35,937 nt of DNA. It comes from Prolixibacteraceae bacterium (GTDB lineage Bacteria; Bacteroidota; Bacteroidia; Bacteroidales; Prolixibacteraceae). The stretch lies in the NCBI GenBank assembly GCA_947475715.1, contig CANJNY010000038.1:1-35937 (forward strand), in the 5' to 3' direction. The translations under genes were made by a program, and so were the position numbers. The notes below the pieces were generated by a model. The model worked only from the letters and a program-made list of their open reading frames with translations, was not told the DNA's origin and did not search any database. Every line of letters begins with the position of its first letter. Within the stretch, counting starts at the first letter, position 1. Below are positions 1 through 8,549 of this stretch, in pieces.

Positions 1-1
1 C

Positions 2-2563
2 GAGGTTGTGATCCCATCGGGGGGAAATCAACCTTTGATAGGCGCCGCAGCCGTTTGCAACAGCATCACCATCAACGCCGGCGCCACAGTAACCATGAAT
101 GGTTCTAATACCTTAACTGTCTCAGGCAACTTTGTTAACAACGGAACCTTCACACCCGGCACAGGCACGGTGATCTTTGACGGCACCTCTGTAATCAGCG
201 GGTCGACGGTCAACACCTTTAATAATCTCACCATTTCGGGAACCCTCAACGGGCCATCCTCTGCCACGATGCACATCACGGGAAACTGGAGCAACAGTGG
301 CACCTTCACACACAACGACGGAACCGTGGCATTCACCGGAACAGCGACGCAGACAATTGGCGGAAGTAGTACCTCACCTTTTTATAACCTCACTGCAGAT
401 AACACCTCAGCAGACATCGTACTCACGACTGACGAATCTGTTAACGGCACTTTGACCTTAACCGCAGGCATTATTGACGCAATCACCAACGGTGTGACAC
501 TGACCATCGGCTCGGCAGGAAGCGCTACCGCAGGAAGCACCACGTCGTATGTGAAAGGTCAGCTTTCGCGGATCTATGAAGCTACGGGTTCGAAGAATTT
601 CCCTGTGGGTAATGGCAATTACCACCCTATGACCCTCACCTATTCCCAGCTTACAGGCACGAGTACGGTAACGGTTCTGGAGACAGAGGATGCACTTACG
701 ATACCTCAAAATATTCTTGCGACACAAATTACCAATGCCATAACATCTATCTCACGACACTGGGCAGTAAGCCAGTCAGGGGGATCCAACTTCAGGTACA
801 CGGTAAATCTCGATGGAACAGGAGTTACCCCTACCCATCCGATGATCATGATTCTTGCCAACCATTCAACCGTTGAACTTAGCGACGTCACCACACCCGA
901 TTATACCAATGTGAAGGAGTTCACCTCATTCAGTGATCTTGGTCTTGGCGAGTTTGCGATTAAAACCAGCATCGTCGACGGCGGCTGGAATACCGACGGC
1001 ACCTGGTTGCCCATGGGAGTGCCGGTCGCAACAGACAATGTGCTCGTGAATAACGCGGTGACTATCGGTGATACACCAGATGCCGTTTGTCACGACCTGA
1101 CTATAAACACTGCTAAGTCGCTAACCATTGGCGCGGGCATGGCACTCACAGTTGGGGGCACCCTAATAAATTCCGCCGGCACTTCGGGACTAATAATCTC
1201 CTCCGACGCGACAGGAACCGCCTCACTACTCCATAACACCACTAGCATTGCGGCCACGGTAAACCGCTACATCACAGGTTCAGCAGAAGATTGGCACTTC
1301 CTCTCCTCCCCCGTTGCGCAACAAACTATTGGCAGCGGCTGGCTACCTTCCGGGACGTACGGAAATGGCACAGGCTATGATCTCTATTTATGGAACGAAC
1401 CCACGAGCTGCTGGATCTACAAGCTCAATACCACCTCGACGGTGAACTGGAATACCGTCCATCCGCAGAGCTTTTTTGTCCCGGGTCGCGGATACCTCTA
1501 TTCGGTGCAGGCCACAAATCCGACCAAGTCGTTTACCGGAAACCTCAATAACGGTGCGATAAATTATACCCTCGCCTATGCCAGCGATACCACGGGACTC
1601 AAAGGTTTTAACCTCGTGGGTAACCCCTATCCTTCGTCGATTGACTGGCAGGCCACCTCGGGATGGAGCAGGTCGGGTCTGGCGGTAAGTGGCAGCGGCT
1701 ACGACATGTGGATCTGGAACCAGTCGGCAAATAACTACGGGGTATGTAACTCGTACGGAGGTGCCGGCACCAATTCGGTGACACGTTATATAGCCCCTAT
1801 GCAAGGATTCTTCGTGCGGGCGGCGAGTGGCGGAAGCCTGGGATTCTCGAATGCAATTCGGGTTCACGATGGAGCGAATAATTGGAAGAGCGCGCGAATG
1901 AATTCCGAAGTAATAAGTGCGGTTGTGCTATCGGAACGTGACGGCACCTTCGACGAGGCCCGGCTCTTATTTGGCTATCCCGACGGACTTATTGGGACCG
2001 CGAAGTTATTCAGTCCTGTGACTACCGCTCCGAGTCTGTACCTGAATGCCGGAAATTCGAATTTTACGGTACGTTATCTGAGTGATACGGTTGCCTATCC
2101 GCAGGTGCCGGTGCAGTTTAAGGCGGGAGCCGACGGGACTTATTCGCTGAGTGCCAGTTTTGAGGCGGGAGCTTTTACAACCGTGCTGCTTGAGGATCTC
2201 CAGAAGAGGGTAATTCAGGATCTTAAAGCCGAACCCACCTACCGGTTCAGTGGCTCAACCACCGATGGGGCCAACCGTTTTGTGCTTCATTTTGCACCCG
2301 TGACGGGGCAGGCCACTAACGAACTTCCGGCCCGTATAACCACCAATGGCACCCAGATTTTCGTAGACCTTACGCAGCTCACGGGCGATACTCGTGTTTC
2401 GGTTTACGATGTGCTGGGGCGGAAACTCTTCGAAGAGCAATTTGCGGGTGAAGCTCAATATGCACTCAATTATAACCCGGCAAGGGAGCTTCTGCTGGTC
2501 GAGCTTCAAAACCACCAGGGGAAACTGGTACGCAAGATAGTGTGCAACGGCACAAACCATTAA
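2..2563 (+). CDS. Large secreted surface protein with T9SS-type C-terminal sorting domain (5' partial)
   Basis: The frame is open to the left edge, so the N-terminus and signal peptide lie outside the window; the GTG at 8 is probably internal. The visible part is about 850 residues, rich in Thr, Ser, Gly and Asn. The first 160 residues show repeated beta-helix-like units in which a GNW-x-NSGTF-type strand is followed by GTVxFxGT and QTIGG. The last 75 residues look like a type A Por/type IX secretion sorting domain: a VYDVLGRKLF strand, then LLLVEL and a basic KLVRKIV end. Such proteins are exported by Sec, crossed over the outer membrane by T9SS and anchored or released. Function is probably adhesin or structural; no enzyme motif is seen. 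It lies 174 bases upstream of a pilus-like operon on the same strand and may be displayed with it, which is inference. Confidence 0.8.
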   Translation, partial: EVVIPSGGNQPLIGAAAVCNSITINAGATVTMNGSNTLTVSGNFVNNGTFTPGTGTVIFDGTSVISGSTVNTFNNLTISGTLNGPSSATMHITGNWSNSGTFTHNDGTVAFTGTATQTIGGSSTSPFYNLTADNTSADIVLTTDESVNGTLTLTAGIIDAITNGVTLTIGSAGSATAGSTTSYVKGQLSRIYEATGSKNFPVGNGNYHPMTLTYSQLTGTSTVTVLETEDALTIPQNILATQITNAITSISRHWAVSQSGGSNFRYTVNLDGTGVTPTHPMIMILANHSTVELSDVTTPDYTNVKEFTSFSDLGLGEFAIKTSIVDGGWNTDGTWLPMGVPVATDNVLVNNAVTIGDTPDAVCHDLTINTAKSLTIGAGMALTVGGTLINSAGTSGLIISSDATGTASLLHNTTSIAATVNRYITGSAEDWHFLSSPVAQQTIGSGWLPSGTYGNGTGYDLYLWNEPTSCWIYKLNTTSTVNWNTVHPQSFFVPGRGYLYSVQATNPTKSFTGNLNNGAINYTLAYASDTTGLKGFNLVGNPYPSSIDWQATSGWSRSGLAVSGSGYDMWIWNQSANNYGVCNSYGGAGTNSVTRYIAPMQGFFVRAASGGSLGFSNAIRVHDGANNWKSARMNSEVISAVVLSERDGTFDEARLLFGYPDGLIGTAKLFSPVTTAPSLYLNAGNSNFTVRYLSDTVAYPQVPVQFKAGADGTYSLSASFEAGAFTTVLLEDLQKRVIQDLKAEPTYRFSGSTTDGANRFVLHFAPVTGQATNELPARITTNGTQIFVDLTQLTGDTRVSVYDVLGRKLFEEQFAGEAQYALNYNPARELLLVELQNHQGKLVRKIVCNGTNH

Positions 2564-2663
2564 CATTATGTCTAACCCATAAAAAAACGGATTAAGAATC
2601 TCAGATGAAACAGTGAACACCAAAAAACATTAGGGAAGCAGCATAGCAACCCGCCTTGCACCC

Positions 2664-2678
2664 CATCACCAGGTGATG
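2664..2678 (+). promoter_or_regulatory. 15-bp palindrome upstream of the first pilin-like gene
   Basis: CATCACC and GGTGATG are perfect inverted repeats around a single A, 60 bases before the ATG at 2738. It could be an operator half-site pair or a small hairpin ending the upstream transcript; there is no T-run after it, so an operator is a little more likely. No clear TAnnTTTG box was found in this 174-base gap. Confidence 0.3.
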
Positions 2679-2737
2679 ATCGCACGGAGATTATGCAAAA
2701 ATATTTACTCTTTTTAATAATTTAATACAAAAACAAA

Positions 2738-3295
2738 ATGAAAAAATTAAGTATGATTTTCGTGGCTATCTTGATGATGGCAGGGTTTTCAATGAAGGTG
2801 ATGGCACAAACCAATACTTCAGCAACAGTAACAGCTACTTCTGCAGGAGCTGTACTAATTACACCAATGCACCTTACCCAAACAGCTGTATTACATTTTG
2901 GAACTATTGTTCTAAAGGACGCAACAGGCGGCACTGTTTTGTTACCTTCAAATAGTACAACTCGAGAATATACCGGAGGTTTAGAAATATCAGCTGGAGT
3001 AGTAAGTCAAATTCCCTCAAATGCAGCTTATACCGTAGGAGGTACCAGGAATCAAAGTTATGCTATCACATTGCCTGCTGATATTATAGTAACTAAAACT
3101 GCAGGAACTTCGGCAACTATGCACATAACAGAATTGACGGCACATGTTGCCAGCGCAGGGGCTGATGCAATAATAGGTACGCTTAGTGATTCAGGTGCAG
3201 ATAATTTTACGGTTGGCGGTACATTAACTGTAGCCGCAGCTCAGCTTGGTGGTGCCTATTCAGGAACCTTCCCTGTTACCGTTGACTACAACTAA
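2738..3295 (+). CDS. DUF4402 family pilin-like subunit
   Basis: A 185-residue exported protein. Residues 1-24 form a Sec signal peptide (MKK start, hydrophobic core, cleavage after VMAQ). The rest fits DUF4402: an early ITPMHL strand followed by LHFGTI and GGTV, and the closing GAYSGTFPVTVDYN strand typical of the family's C-terminus. DUF4402 domains are beta-sandwich proteins usually encoded beside PapD-like chaperones and ushers, so this is likely the main fibre subunit. It has no cysteine, unlike the second DUF4402 protein at 4680. The codons are clearly richer in A and T than those of the flanking genes, which suggests either selection for high expression or separate origin. ATG 2738 is the only start giving an intact signal peptide. 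Confidence 0.8.
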   Translation: MKKLSMIFVAILMMAGFSMKVMAQTNTSATVTATSAGAVLITPMHLTQTAVLHFGTIVLKDATGGTVLLPSNSTTREYTGGLEISAGVVSQIPSNAAYTVGGTRNQSYAITLPADIIVTKTAGTSATMHITELTAHVASAGADAIIGTLSDSGADNFTVGGTLTVAAAQLGGAYSGTFPVTVDYN

Positions 3296-3310
3296 ATTTT
3301 GCAAACAAAT

Positions 3311-3344
3311 AAAGGGCAGTGTCATTCATAGTGGCACTCCCTTT
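3311..3344 (+). terminator. Hairpin after the pilin-like gene (attenuator or mRNA 3' stabiliser)
   Basis: AAAGGG at 3311-3316 pairs with CCCTTT at 3339-3344 and AGTGTCA pairs with TGGCACT inside it, with one bulged C and a seven-base loop. It begins 15 bases after the pilin stop and 55 bases before the chaperone ATG. The T-run after it is poor, so partial termination is more likely than full termination. Such a hairpin would let the subunit be made in excess over chaperone and usher. Confidence 0.6.
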
Positions 3345-3398
3345 ATTGCCAGTTATTTGAGTATCCTGTTAACAGTAAAACCCATTAAAACCAATGCC

Positions 3399-4253
3399 AT
3401 GAAAAGAGTTTTATCGCTAATCGTTTTTACGCTGATTGTAGCGCAGGCGTTTGCCCAGGGGGATCTGCTGGTTACCCCTAGACGCGTAGTCTTCGAGGGT
3501 AATGCTCAACGTGAAGAGCTGAGTCTCGTGAATATGGGAAAAGATACCGCGACCTACTCGGTTTCGTTGCTGCAAAAAAACATGAAGGAGGATGGGAGTT
3601 TCATAAACCTTGATAAAGCCACTGATGCAAAGATGAGTGCCGAGCCATACCTGCGGATCTTCCCACGTACCATAACCCTGGCACCCGGAGAGCCTCAGGT
3701 AATCATGATCCAGTGCCGGCGTAAACCAGATATGGCTGCGGGAGAGTACCGCTCGCACCTCTACTTCAGGTCCGAAAAAGACTACCGCCCCCTGGGAGCA
3801 AAGAACCCCTTTAAAGACACGTCACTCGTGAGCGTTCAGCTAATCCCAATCTTTGGTATCAGCATTCCGGTGATCATCCGCACGGGAGAGGTTACTGTCG
3901 CCACCTCATTCACCAACCTTAAACTGGGTGTCTCGCAGGATACGATACCCACGCTCGAATTTTCGATCAACAGAGTAGGCAACTGCTCAACCTATGGCGA
4001 TCTGGTCGTTGAATATATCGCAGGACAAAACAAACCCATCATTGTCGGAAATGTAAAAGGGGTGGGTGTTTATACCAATATCGATCATCGCATAGTCACC
4101 GTTAAGCTCAACCAGGTGAAGGGTGTAGTTCTCAGAACGGGCAATCTCAGGGTGAGATATACCACTCCCGATGATGCCAAATTTATGGTCTATGCCGAGG
4201 CTAATCTGCCAATCACCGAACCCGTGCAGGTTACACTTGGAGCGAATAAATGA
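3399..4253 (+). CDS. PapD-like periplasmic pilus chaperone
   Basis: A 284-residue protein from ATG 3399; the frame is open further upstream to 3246, but only this start places a signal peptide (MKRVLSLIVFTLIVAQAFAQ) at the N-terminus. After it comes the first Ig-like domain, with GDLLVTPRRVVFEG, then FPRTITLAPGEPQVIMIQCR and GEYRSHLYF, the proline-rich loop and G1-like strand pattern of PapD/FimC chaperones. A second beta domain occupies about residues 150-284. The role would be folding and capping DUF4402 subunits in the periplasm by donor-strand complementation before delivery to the usher at 5205. It follows the first subunit and precedes the second, as expected in a chaperone-usher operon. 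A relic of a homologous gene is seen at 8789-8884. Confidence 0.8.
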   Translation: MKRVLSLIVFTLIVAQAFAQGDLLVTPRRVVFEGNAQREELSLVNMGKDTATYSVSLLQKNMKEDGSFINLDKATDAKMSAEPYLRIFPRTITLAPGEPQVIMIQCRRKPDMAAGEYRSHLYFRSEKDYRPLGAKNPFKDTSLVSVQLIPIFGISIPVIIRTGEVTVATSFTNLKLGVSQDTIPTLEFSINRVGNCSTYGDLVVEYIAGQNKPIIVGNVKGVGVYTNIDHRIVTVKLNQVKGVVLRTGNLRVRYTTPDDAKFMVYAEANLPITEPVQVTLGANK

Positions 4254-4290
4254 GTTTATGCTTAATGGATTAATGCTTAATTATTAATCC

Positions 4291-4645
4291 ATTACCAATG
4301 CCGAAGGCATGATATGATTATAGAAAGATAAACATTGTCAGCATCAGGAATGCCGAAGGTATGAAATAATTATTTCACCACCGTGTAGTTCATTATACCC
4401 TGTTTGCTAATTATCTATAATAATAACAACCCTTCGGGTTTAAAAAACAGAAAAAAGGTGAGGGAGTGAAAGAGAGAGGGAGATGGAGAGACGGGAGAGA
4501 AAAAAGGAGAAGATAGGAAAGGATAACAAATTAATGATTAATGAAATACCAATGCCGACGGCATGGAATGATTATAGAGAAAAAAGGATAAAAAATTAAT
4601 CGTTAATGAAATACCAATGCTGAAGGCATGGCATGATTATAGAAC
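4291..4645 (+). repeat. Four imperfect copies of an ATGCC-GAA-GGCAT hairpin repeat
   Basis: Copies begin near 4291, 4349, 4541 and 4606. The core ATGCC GAA GGCAT is a 5-bp hairpin, followed by ATGATTATAGA-like sequence; the last two copies also share ATGAAATACCA before the core and lie 65 bases apart, so they are a tandem pair. The last copy runs into the open frame upstream of the second pilin-like gene, which is one reason to start that gene at 4680. The 426 bases from 4254 to 4679 hold only these repeats, a small AACCC-TTC-GGGTT hairpin at 4428-4440 and the purine tract. Confidence 0.7.
4449..4525 (+). repeat. Homopurine tract
   Basis: About 77 bases that are almost all A or G on the plus strand, with only about six pyrimidines. 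It sits between the chaperone gene and the second pilin-like gene. Such tracts can form triplex DNA or single-stranded RNA landing sites, but no function can be read directly. Confidence 0.6.
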
Positions 4646-4679
4646 GCGAAGAAAACAATTTAATTTTAATCAAATAGTG

Positions 4680-5201
4680 ATGAACGTTAAGGAGTTTCAA
4701 AGTTGGTTTATCAAAGGTTTGCACATCACAATCTTGATCTGCATTTGTGGTTACGCTGCATCTGCCCAGCCGGTATTGCCTCAACGGACCATCACGATAA
4801 CGCCCATGCAAGGGATTCACTTTGGCACGTTCTGTCTCACAGGAAGTGCCGGAGGGAGCGTGACGGTAGGCTGGGATGGAGCCCGCACCTGCTCGGGGAG
4901 CGTGGCTGCCTTATCGCTCGCACCCGCGGCGCACGAAGCCATATTTGCGATTAAACTGTGTGAAGGCCGTCAGGTGAGCATCACCTTCGACGCCACCACC
5001 ACCTTAACGGGAAGTAACGGCGGCTCATTAACCCTCGACATGGGACCTACCGAAAAAGGGGGTAATGGCGCGAGCTTCTCAACAAATAGCGACTGTAACT
5101 TTATCACCCCCCTGCGTATGGGTGGTACACTCCATATTCCCGGAACAGCGATCCCGGGAACCTACTCAGGCACCTTTGCCATCACCTTTAACCAGGAATA
5201 A
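4680..5201 (+). CDS. DUF4402 family pilin-like subunit, cysteine-containing
   Basis: A 173-residue protein from ATG 4680; an in-frame start at 4617 lies in repeat DNA and is rejected. Residues 1-31 are a signal peptide ending SAQ. The body aligns with the first subunit: ITPMQGIHFGTF, GGSVTV and the closing PGTYSGTFAITFNQE strand. It differs by having several cysteines (in the FGTFCLTG, ARTCSG, KLCEG and SDCNF stretches), so disulfides are likely. Ending TAA directly abuts the usher start, so the two are translationally coupled. Position before the usher and lower copy expectation suggest an adaptor, tip or anchor subunit rather than the main one; this is inference. Confidence 0.75.
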   Translation: MNVKEFQSWFIKGLHITILICICGYAASAQPVLPQRTITITPMQGIHFGTFCLTGSAGGSVTVGWDGARTCSGSVAALSLAPAAHEAIFAIKLCEGRQVSITFDATTTLTGSNGGSLTLDMGPTEKGGNGASFSTNSDCNFITPLRMGGTLHIPGTAIPGTYSGTFAITFNQE

Positions 5202-5204
5202 GTG

Positions 5205-7922
5205 ATGACAACCCATAACCCACACCGTCGACGAACCACCGGCTCTAGCCTATACGGGAGAGGTCTGTGCCATCGCTGGATGACAGGGGTAATCTTCTTC
5301 CTGATCATGGGTGCTCTTTCACCCGTGAGCACCCGCGCACAGGCCACGATTGGTGATGTCGTCGATGCACCGCTCGCCGCCTACGACGAGATCCCCGTAC
5401 GGGTGATGATCGACGGTTATAAGATGTTCTACATCGACGCGATCTACGGATCTAACAAACAGCTGTTTATCAATGTCGAAGATCTGTTTAACACCCTCGA
5501 CATTCAATGTATTGTGGCCAAAGATGGAAATAGCGTGAGTGGGTTTATCGAAAAAGAGAGCCAGACCTACTCCGTCGATCTGACCACCAATGAAATCAAA
5601 ATAGGGGCTAAAGTGATACGGACGAAGAACGGTCTTTCGAAAGAGTTGGGGTCACTATATATGGAGTCGTCGCTTTTTGCCGAGGCATTTGGCATCACCC
5701 TAACCTTTAATTTCCGCGCCCTCACGATCATGCTTAAATCGAATTTCGAGCTCCCCATCCTCAAGCAACTGCGTATCGAGAAGCTGCGCACCAATGTCTC
5801 AAAGGTCAAGGGGGAGATTGTTGCCGACACCACCGTACGGCGCGACTACCATATCCTGAAAATGGGGAATATGGATTATGCCGCAGGATCGTATCAGACC
5901 CTGAATGGCCCCTCGAATCATCAGCTGAGCCTGGGTGTTGGCACCGAACTGCTCTATGGTGAGGCCAATGTGGCGATCAATTATTACACCCAATATAAAT
6001 TCGATAACCGTCAGCTGTTCTATCTCTGGCGGTGGGTCGACAACGACAAGACACTTATCAGGCAGGCTCAGCTGGGTAAGATCTCAAACCAGACGATATC
6101 CTTTATCAATGCCCCCATCGTAGGAGGTGCGATCCGGAATACCCCCACAACAGTGCGCAAGGCATCGGGGTACCAAACCATCACCGATCATACCGAGCCT
6201 AACTGGAGCGTTGAGCTTTACATCAACAATGTGCTTGTGGATTATGCCAAGGCCGATGCCTCAGGGTTGTATCAGTTTAAAGTCCCGATCGTGTATGGCT
6301 ATACCACCATTAAACTGAAATTCTATGGTCCGCTGGGGGAAGAGCGTACCGAGGAGCGCACGATGAATGTCCCGTATACCTTTATGCCAGCGGGTGAATT
6401 TGAATATGGCTTGTCGGGCGGCGTATTGCAGGATACCCTCTCGAGCCGCTATGGACGTGCCGAATTTAACTATGGTGTGGTGCGCACGTTAACCATAGGT
6501 GGTGGTGCCGAATACCTCTCCTCGATCCCCCATAGCCCCTACATCCCCTTTGCCACATTGACCTTTCAGCCATTTTCGAAGATGACCATCAACGGCGAGT
6601 ATGACCATGGTGTTAAGGCGCGAGGGGTGATGAACTACTATTTCCGCAAAGATGCACTGCTCACCCTCGACTACGCCAAATTTGTGGAAGGTCAAGAGGC
6701 GACGCGGTTTAATGCCCCCGAAGAGCGTAAGGTAAAAATGTCGATCCCCTTTGCCGCGCGCAAGACCACGGGATTTTTGCGCCTCGACTACACCCAGCTT
6801 GTGTACAGCTCGTTTAACTACAACCAGGGGACGATGATGTTATCGGCCTATTACCGGCAGTTTAGCGCCAATGCCGCGACACAAATCAACTGGATTGGGA
6901 AGATGCAGCCTTATGCCCTCTCCGACCTGGCTCTCTCGTGGCGGTTTAAGAAAGGGTTTACACTGCGCCCCTCAGGGCAATATAATTTCACCGATGGTCA
7001 GCTCACCACGGTTAAGATCGCTCTCGAGAAATATGTTCCGCGGGGTAACTTCGCCCTCTCGTACGAGAAAAATATCTTATACAACGACCATTTTATCAAC
7101 TTTAATTTCAGGTACGATCTCAAGGGTGCGCGGACGAATTTCTCTGTTTCGCAGAGTCGTGCAATGACCATGACCGCTGAGAGTGTGCAGGGATCACTGG
7201 CTTTTGGCGGCGGCAACGGGTATGTGTACAGCAGCAGCAATTCGTCCGCGAGCAAAGGGGGATTGCTCCTCTATCCATTCCTCGACCTGAACAATAACGG
7301 CAAGTTCGATAAAGAGGAGCCGATGGTCAAGGTGAGCTCCGTGAGCATTATGGGTGGACGGGTGATCTACAACGAGAAAGACCTCATTGTGCGCATCCCC
7401 GACCTGAACGCCTTTACAAACTATTTAGTCGAGTTTCAGGATAACGATCTGGAGAATATCTCGTGGCGGTTTAAGAAGAAGACCTACCGGGTGCTTATCG
7501 ACCCAAACCAGTTTAAGCGCCTCGACATCCCAGTGATTGCAGTTGGTGAGGTGAGTGGAATGGTTTACCTGAATAAGGACAATATCCTCAAGGGGCAGCG
7601 GAGGATCCTGGTGAAATTTTACAAAAAGAGTATTCGCAAAGAGGGTGGCCAGACCTTTGCGGAATTGGATATATCAACGAATAAACCGGTTGCGGAGACC
7701 CTCTCTGAGTCTGATGGCTATTTCTATTATATGGGTCTTGCTCCGGGGGAATATATAGTCAGGGTTGATTCCGAACAGCTGAAGAATTTAAATATGACGG
7801 CATCTCCCGAAACGGTAACGATAAAGATCAATCAGACTACTGAGGGGGATATTGTGAGTGGATTGGATTTTGTGCTGAATCCTATTCCTGAGAAGGTTGG
7901 AGAACATGAGGGTGGGCAATAA
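5205..7922 (+). CDS. Outer-membrane usher (FimD/PapC-like) of a fimbrial assembly system
   Basis: About 905 residues. GTG 5202 and ATG 5205 directly follow the TAA of the previous gene; another ATG at 5280 would give a shorter signal peptide (MTGVIFFLIMGALSPVSTRAQA), so the exact start is open. Residues 50-170 form an N-terminal soluble region. A long beta-barrel region follows, rich in alternating aromatic strands, with a plug-like segment and the sequence GEERTEERTMNVPYTFMPAG. The C-terminal 230 residues hold DLNNNGKFDKEEP, a calcium-loop-like motif common before usher C-terminal domains, then carboxypeptidase-regulatory-like beta domains. Ushers form the outer-membrane pore through which chaperone-bound subunits are polymerised. 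Size is close to FimD (about 850) and context (two subunits plus chaperone) supports the call. Confidence 0.8.
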   Translation: MTTHNPHRRRTTGSSLYGRGLCHRWMTGVIFFLIMGALSPVSTRAQATIGDVVDAPLAAYDEIPVRVMIDGYKMFYIDAIYGSNKQLFINVEDLFNTLDIQCIVAKDGNSVSGFIEKESQTYSVDLTTNEIKIGAKVIRTKNGLSKELGSLYMESSLFAEAFGITLTFNFRALTIMLKSNFELPILKQLRIEKLRTNVSKVKGEIVADTTVRRDYHILKMGNMDYAAGSYQTLNGPSNHQLSLGVGTELLYGEANVAINYYTQYKFDNRQLFYLWRWVDNDKTLIRQAQLGKISNQTISFINAPIVGGAIRNTPTTVRKASGYQTITDHTEPNWSVELYINNVLVDYAKADASGLYQFKVPIVYGYTTIKLKFYGPLGEERTEERTMNVPYTFMPAGEFEYGLSGGVLQDTLSSRYGRAEFNYGVVRTLTIGGGAEYLSSIPHSPYIPFATLTFQPFSKMTINGEYDHGVKARGVMNYYFRKDALLTLDYAKFVEGQEATRFNAPEERKVKMSIPFAARKTTGFLRLDYTQLVYSSFNYNQGTMMLSAYYRQFSANAATQINWIGKMQPYALSDLALSWRFKKGFTLRPSGQYNFTDGQLTTVKIALEKYVPRGNFALSYEKNILYNDHFINFNFRYDLKGARTNFSVSQSRAMTMTAESVQGSLAFGGGNGYVYSSSNSSASKGGLLLYPFLDLNNNGKFDKEEPMVKVSSVSIMGGRVIYNEKDLIVRIPDLNAFTNYLVEFQDNDLENISWRFKKKTYRVLIDPNQFKRLDIPVIAVGEVSGMVYLNKDNILKGQRRILVKFYKKSIRKEGGQTFAELDISTNKPVAETLSESDGYFYYMGLAPGEYIVRVDSEQLKNLNMTASPETVTIKINQTTEGDIVSGLDFVLNPIPEKVGEHEGGQ

Positions 7923-7940
7923 GATTGATCAAAGAAGATA

Positions 7941-8020
7941 AAATCCCGTGTGAGGGTCTCCCCTTTCCGCTACTCTGGAGGGGTTGGGGAGGCCATAAGG
8001 GGGGCCAGGGGGGATTTTTT
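7941..8020 (+). repeat. DUF559-associated palindromic repeat, possible terminator
   Basis: AAATCCC at 7941-7947 pairs with GGGATTT at 8011-8017 and further CTCCCC/GGGG segments pair inside. The right arm runs into six T, so it may also end usher transcription. The same type of CTCC-TTTGG-AGGGG-TTGGGGAGG sequence recurs at 13461-13578. Repeats of this style are often seen next to DUF559 genes in Bacteroidota, as here. Confidence 0.65.
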
Positions 8021-8058
8021 CATTCGATGAAAAAACACATAGAAACTAAAAAAAAATC

Positions 8059-8148
8059 ATGCCTCACCCATTAAATTACAACCGAAACCTGAAGCCCTTC
8101 GCCCGAAAATTGCGTCTTAAAGCTAAAAGGGACCAGCGATTACTTTAA
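8059..8148 (+). pseudogene. N-terminal fragment of a DUF559 gene
   Basis: Reads MPHPLNYNRNLKPFARKLR and ends at TAA after 29 codons. The PLNYN-x-NLK-x-x-AR-x-LR pattern is the usual first 20 residues of DUF559 endonuclease-like proteins, which otherwise continue into a TxAExxLW helix. Here the rest is missing and a separate degenerate DUF559 frame begins 14 bases later. Most likely it is the stump of a second copy or of a recombined gene. Confidence 0.5.
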
Positions 8149-8162
8149 TAAAACAATTAATT

Positions 8163-8549
8163 ATGGACCTAAATTTCAAAGCCAACACAGACTGGCGCCT
8201 TTTCACCCATGAGTTACAGTCCGAGGAGTCAGCAGCTGAGACCCTTTTGTGGTACCATTTACTTAAATCCAAAAAAATGGGGGGTTGTCATTTCCACAGA
8301 CGGTATACAATAAACGACTACTCCGTTAATTTTATCTGCCTTAAGCTTAAACTGATCATTGAAATTACAGGGGATATAGATTGGTCACAATCTGTGGTGC
8401 AGCAAAAAAGAGAAGCAGATCTGCAAAAAATGGGATATTTTATTTTAAAAATTGCTGATTCCAAAGTTATTAATAACCTTGAACTGGTAAAAGAGGAAAT
8501 AGTGGATACCATCGAACTCTTAAAGGAAAATAACAAACTGCGTCATTGA
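8163..8549 (+). CDS. DUF559 (Vsr/endonuclease-like fold) protein with altered active-site positions
   Basis: 128 residues. The family layout is clear: SAAETLLWYHLL at residues 23-34, FHRRYTINDYSVNFIC at 44-59, KLIIEITGD at 63-71 and a C-terminal KREADLQKMGYFILKI segment at 82-97. In typical DUF559 proteins the central motif is DxYxVDF and the next strand is IELDG; here these read SVNF (Asn for Asp at 56) and IEITG, so acidic residues expected to bind the metal are changed. The protein is probably inactive as a nuclease or decaying. It sits beside the palindromic repeat at 7941 and the DUF559 stump at 8059. Family role is unknown; related to very-short-patch repair endonucleases by fold. Confidence 0.65.
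   Translation: MDLNFKANTDWRLFTHELQSEESAAETLLWYHLLKSKKMGGCHFHRRYTINDYSVNFICLKLKLIIEITGDIDWSQSVVQQKREADLQKMGYFILKIADSKVINNLELVKEEIVDTIELLKENNKLRH

Noticed and set aside
1388-1867. 159-codon minus-strand frame inside the first gene
   Set aside because: It lies wholly in the antisense of a well-supported surface protein and has no protein-like pattern. The same holds for other long antisense frames, such as 11557-12099 and 20538-20939.
3246-3398. Longer chaperone start overlapping the pilin gene
   Set aside because: It would place about 50 non-signal residues in front of a clear signal peptide and run through the hairpin; ATG 3399 is preferred.
4291-4645. CRISPR array
   Set aside because: Only four imperfect copies at irregular spacing, with no unique spacers of even length and no cas genes.
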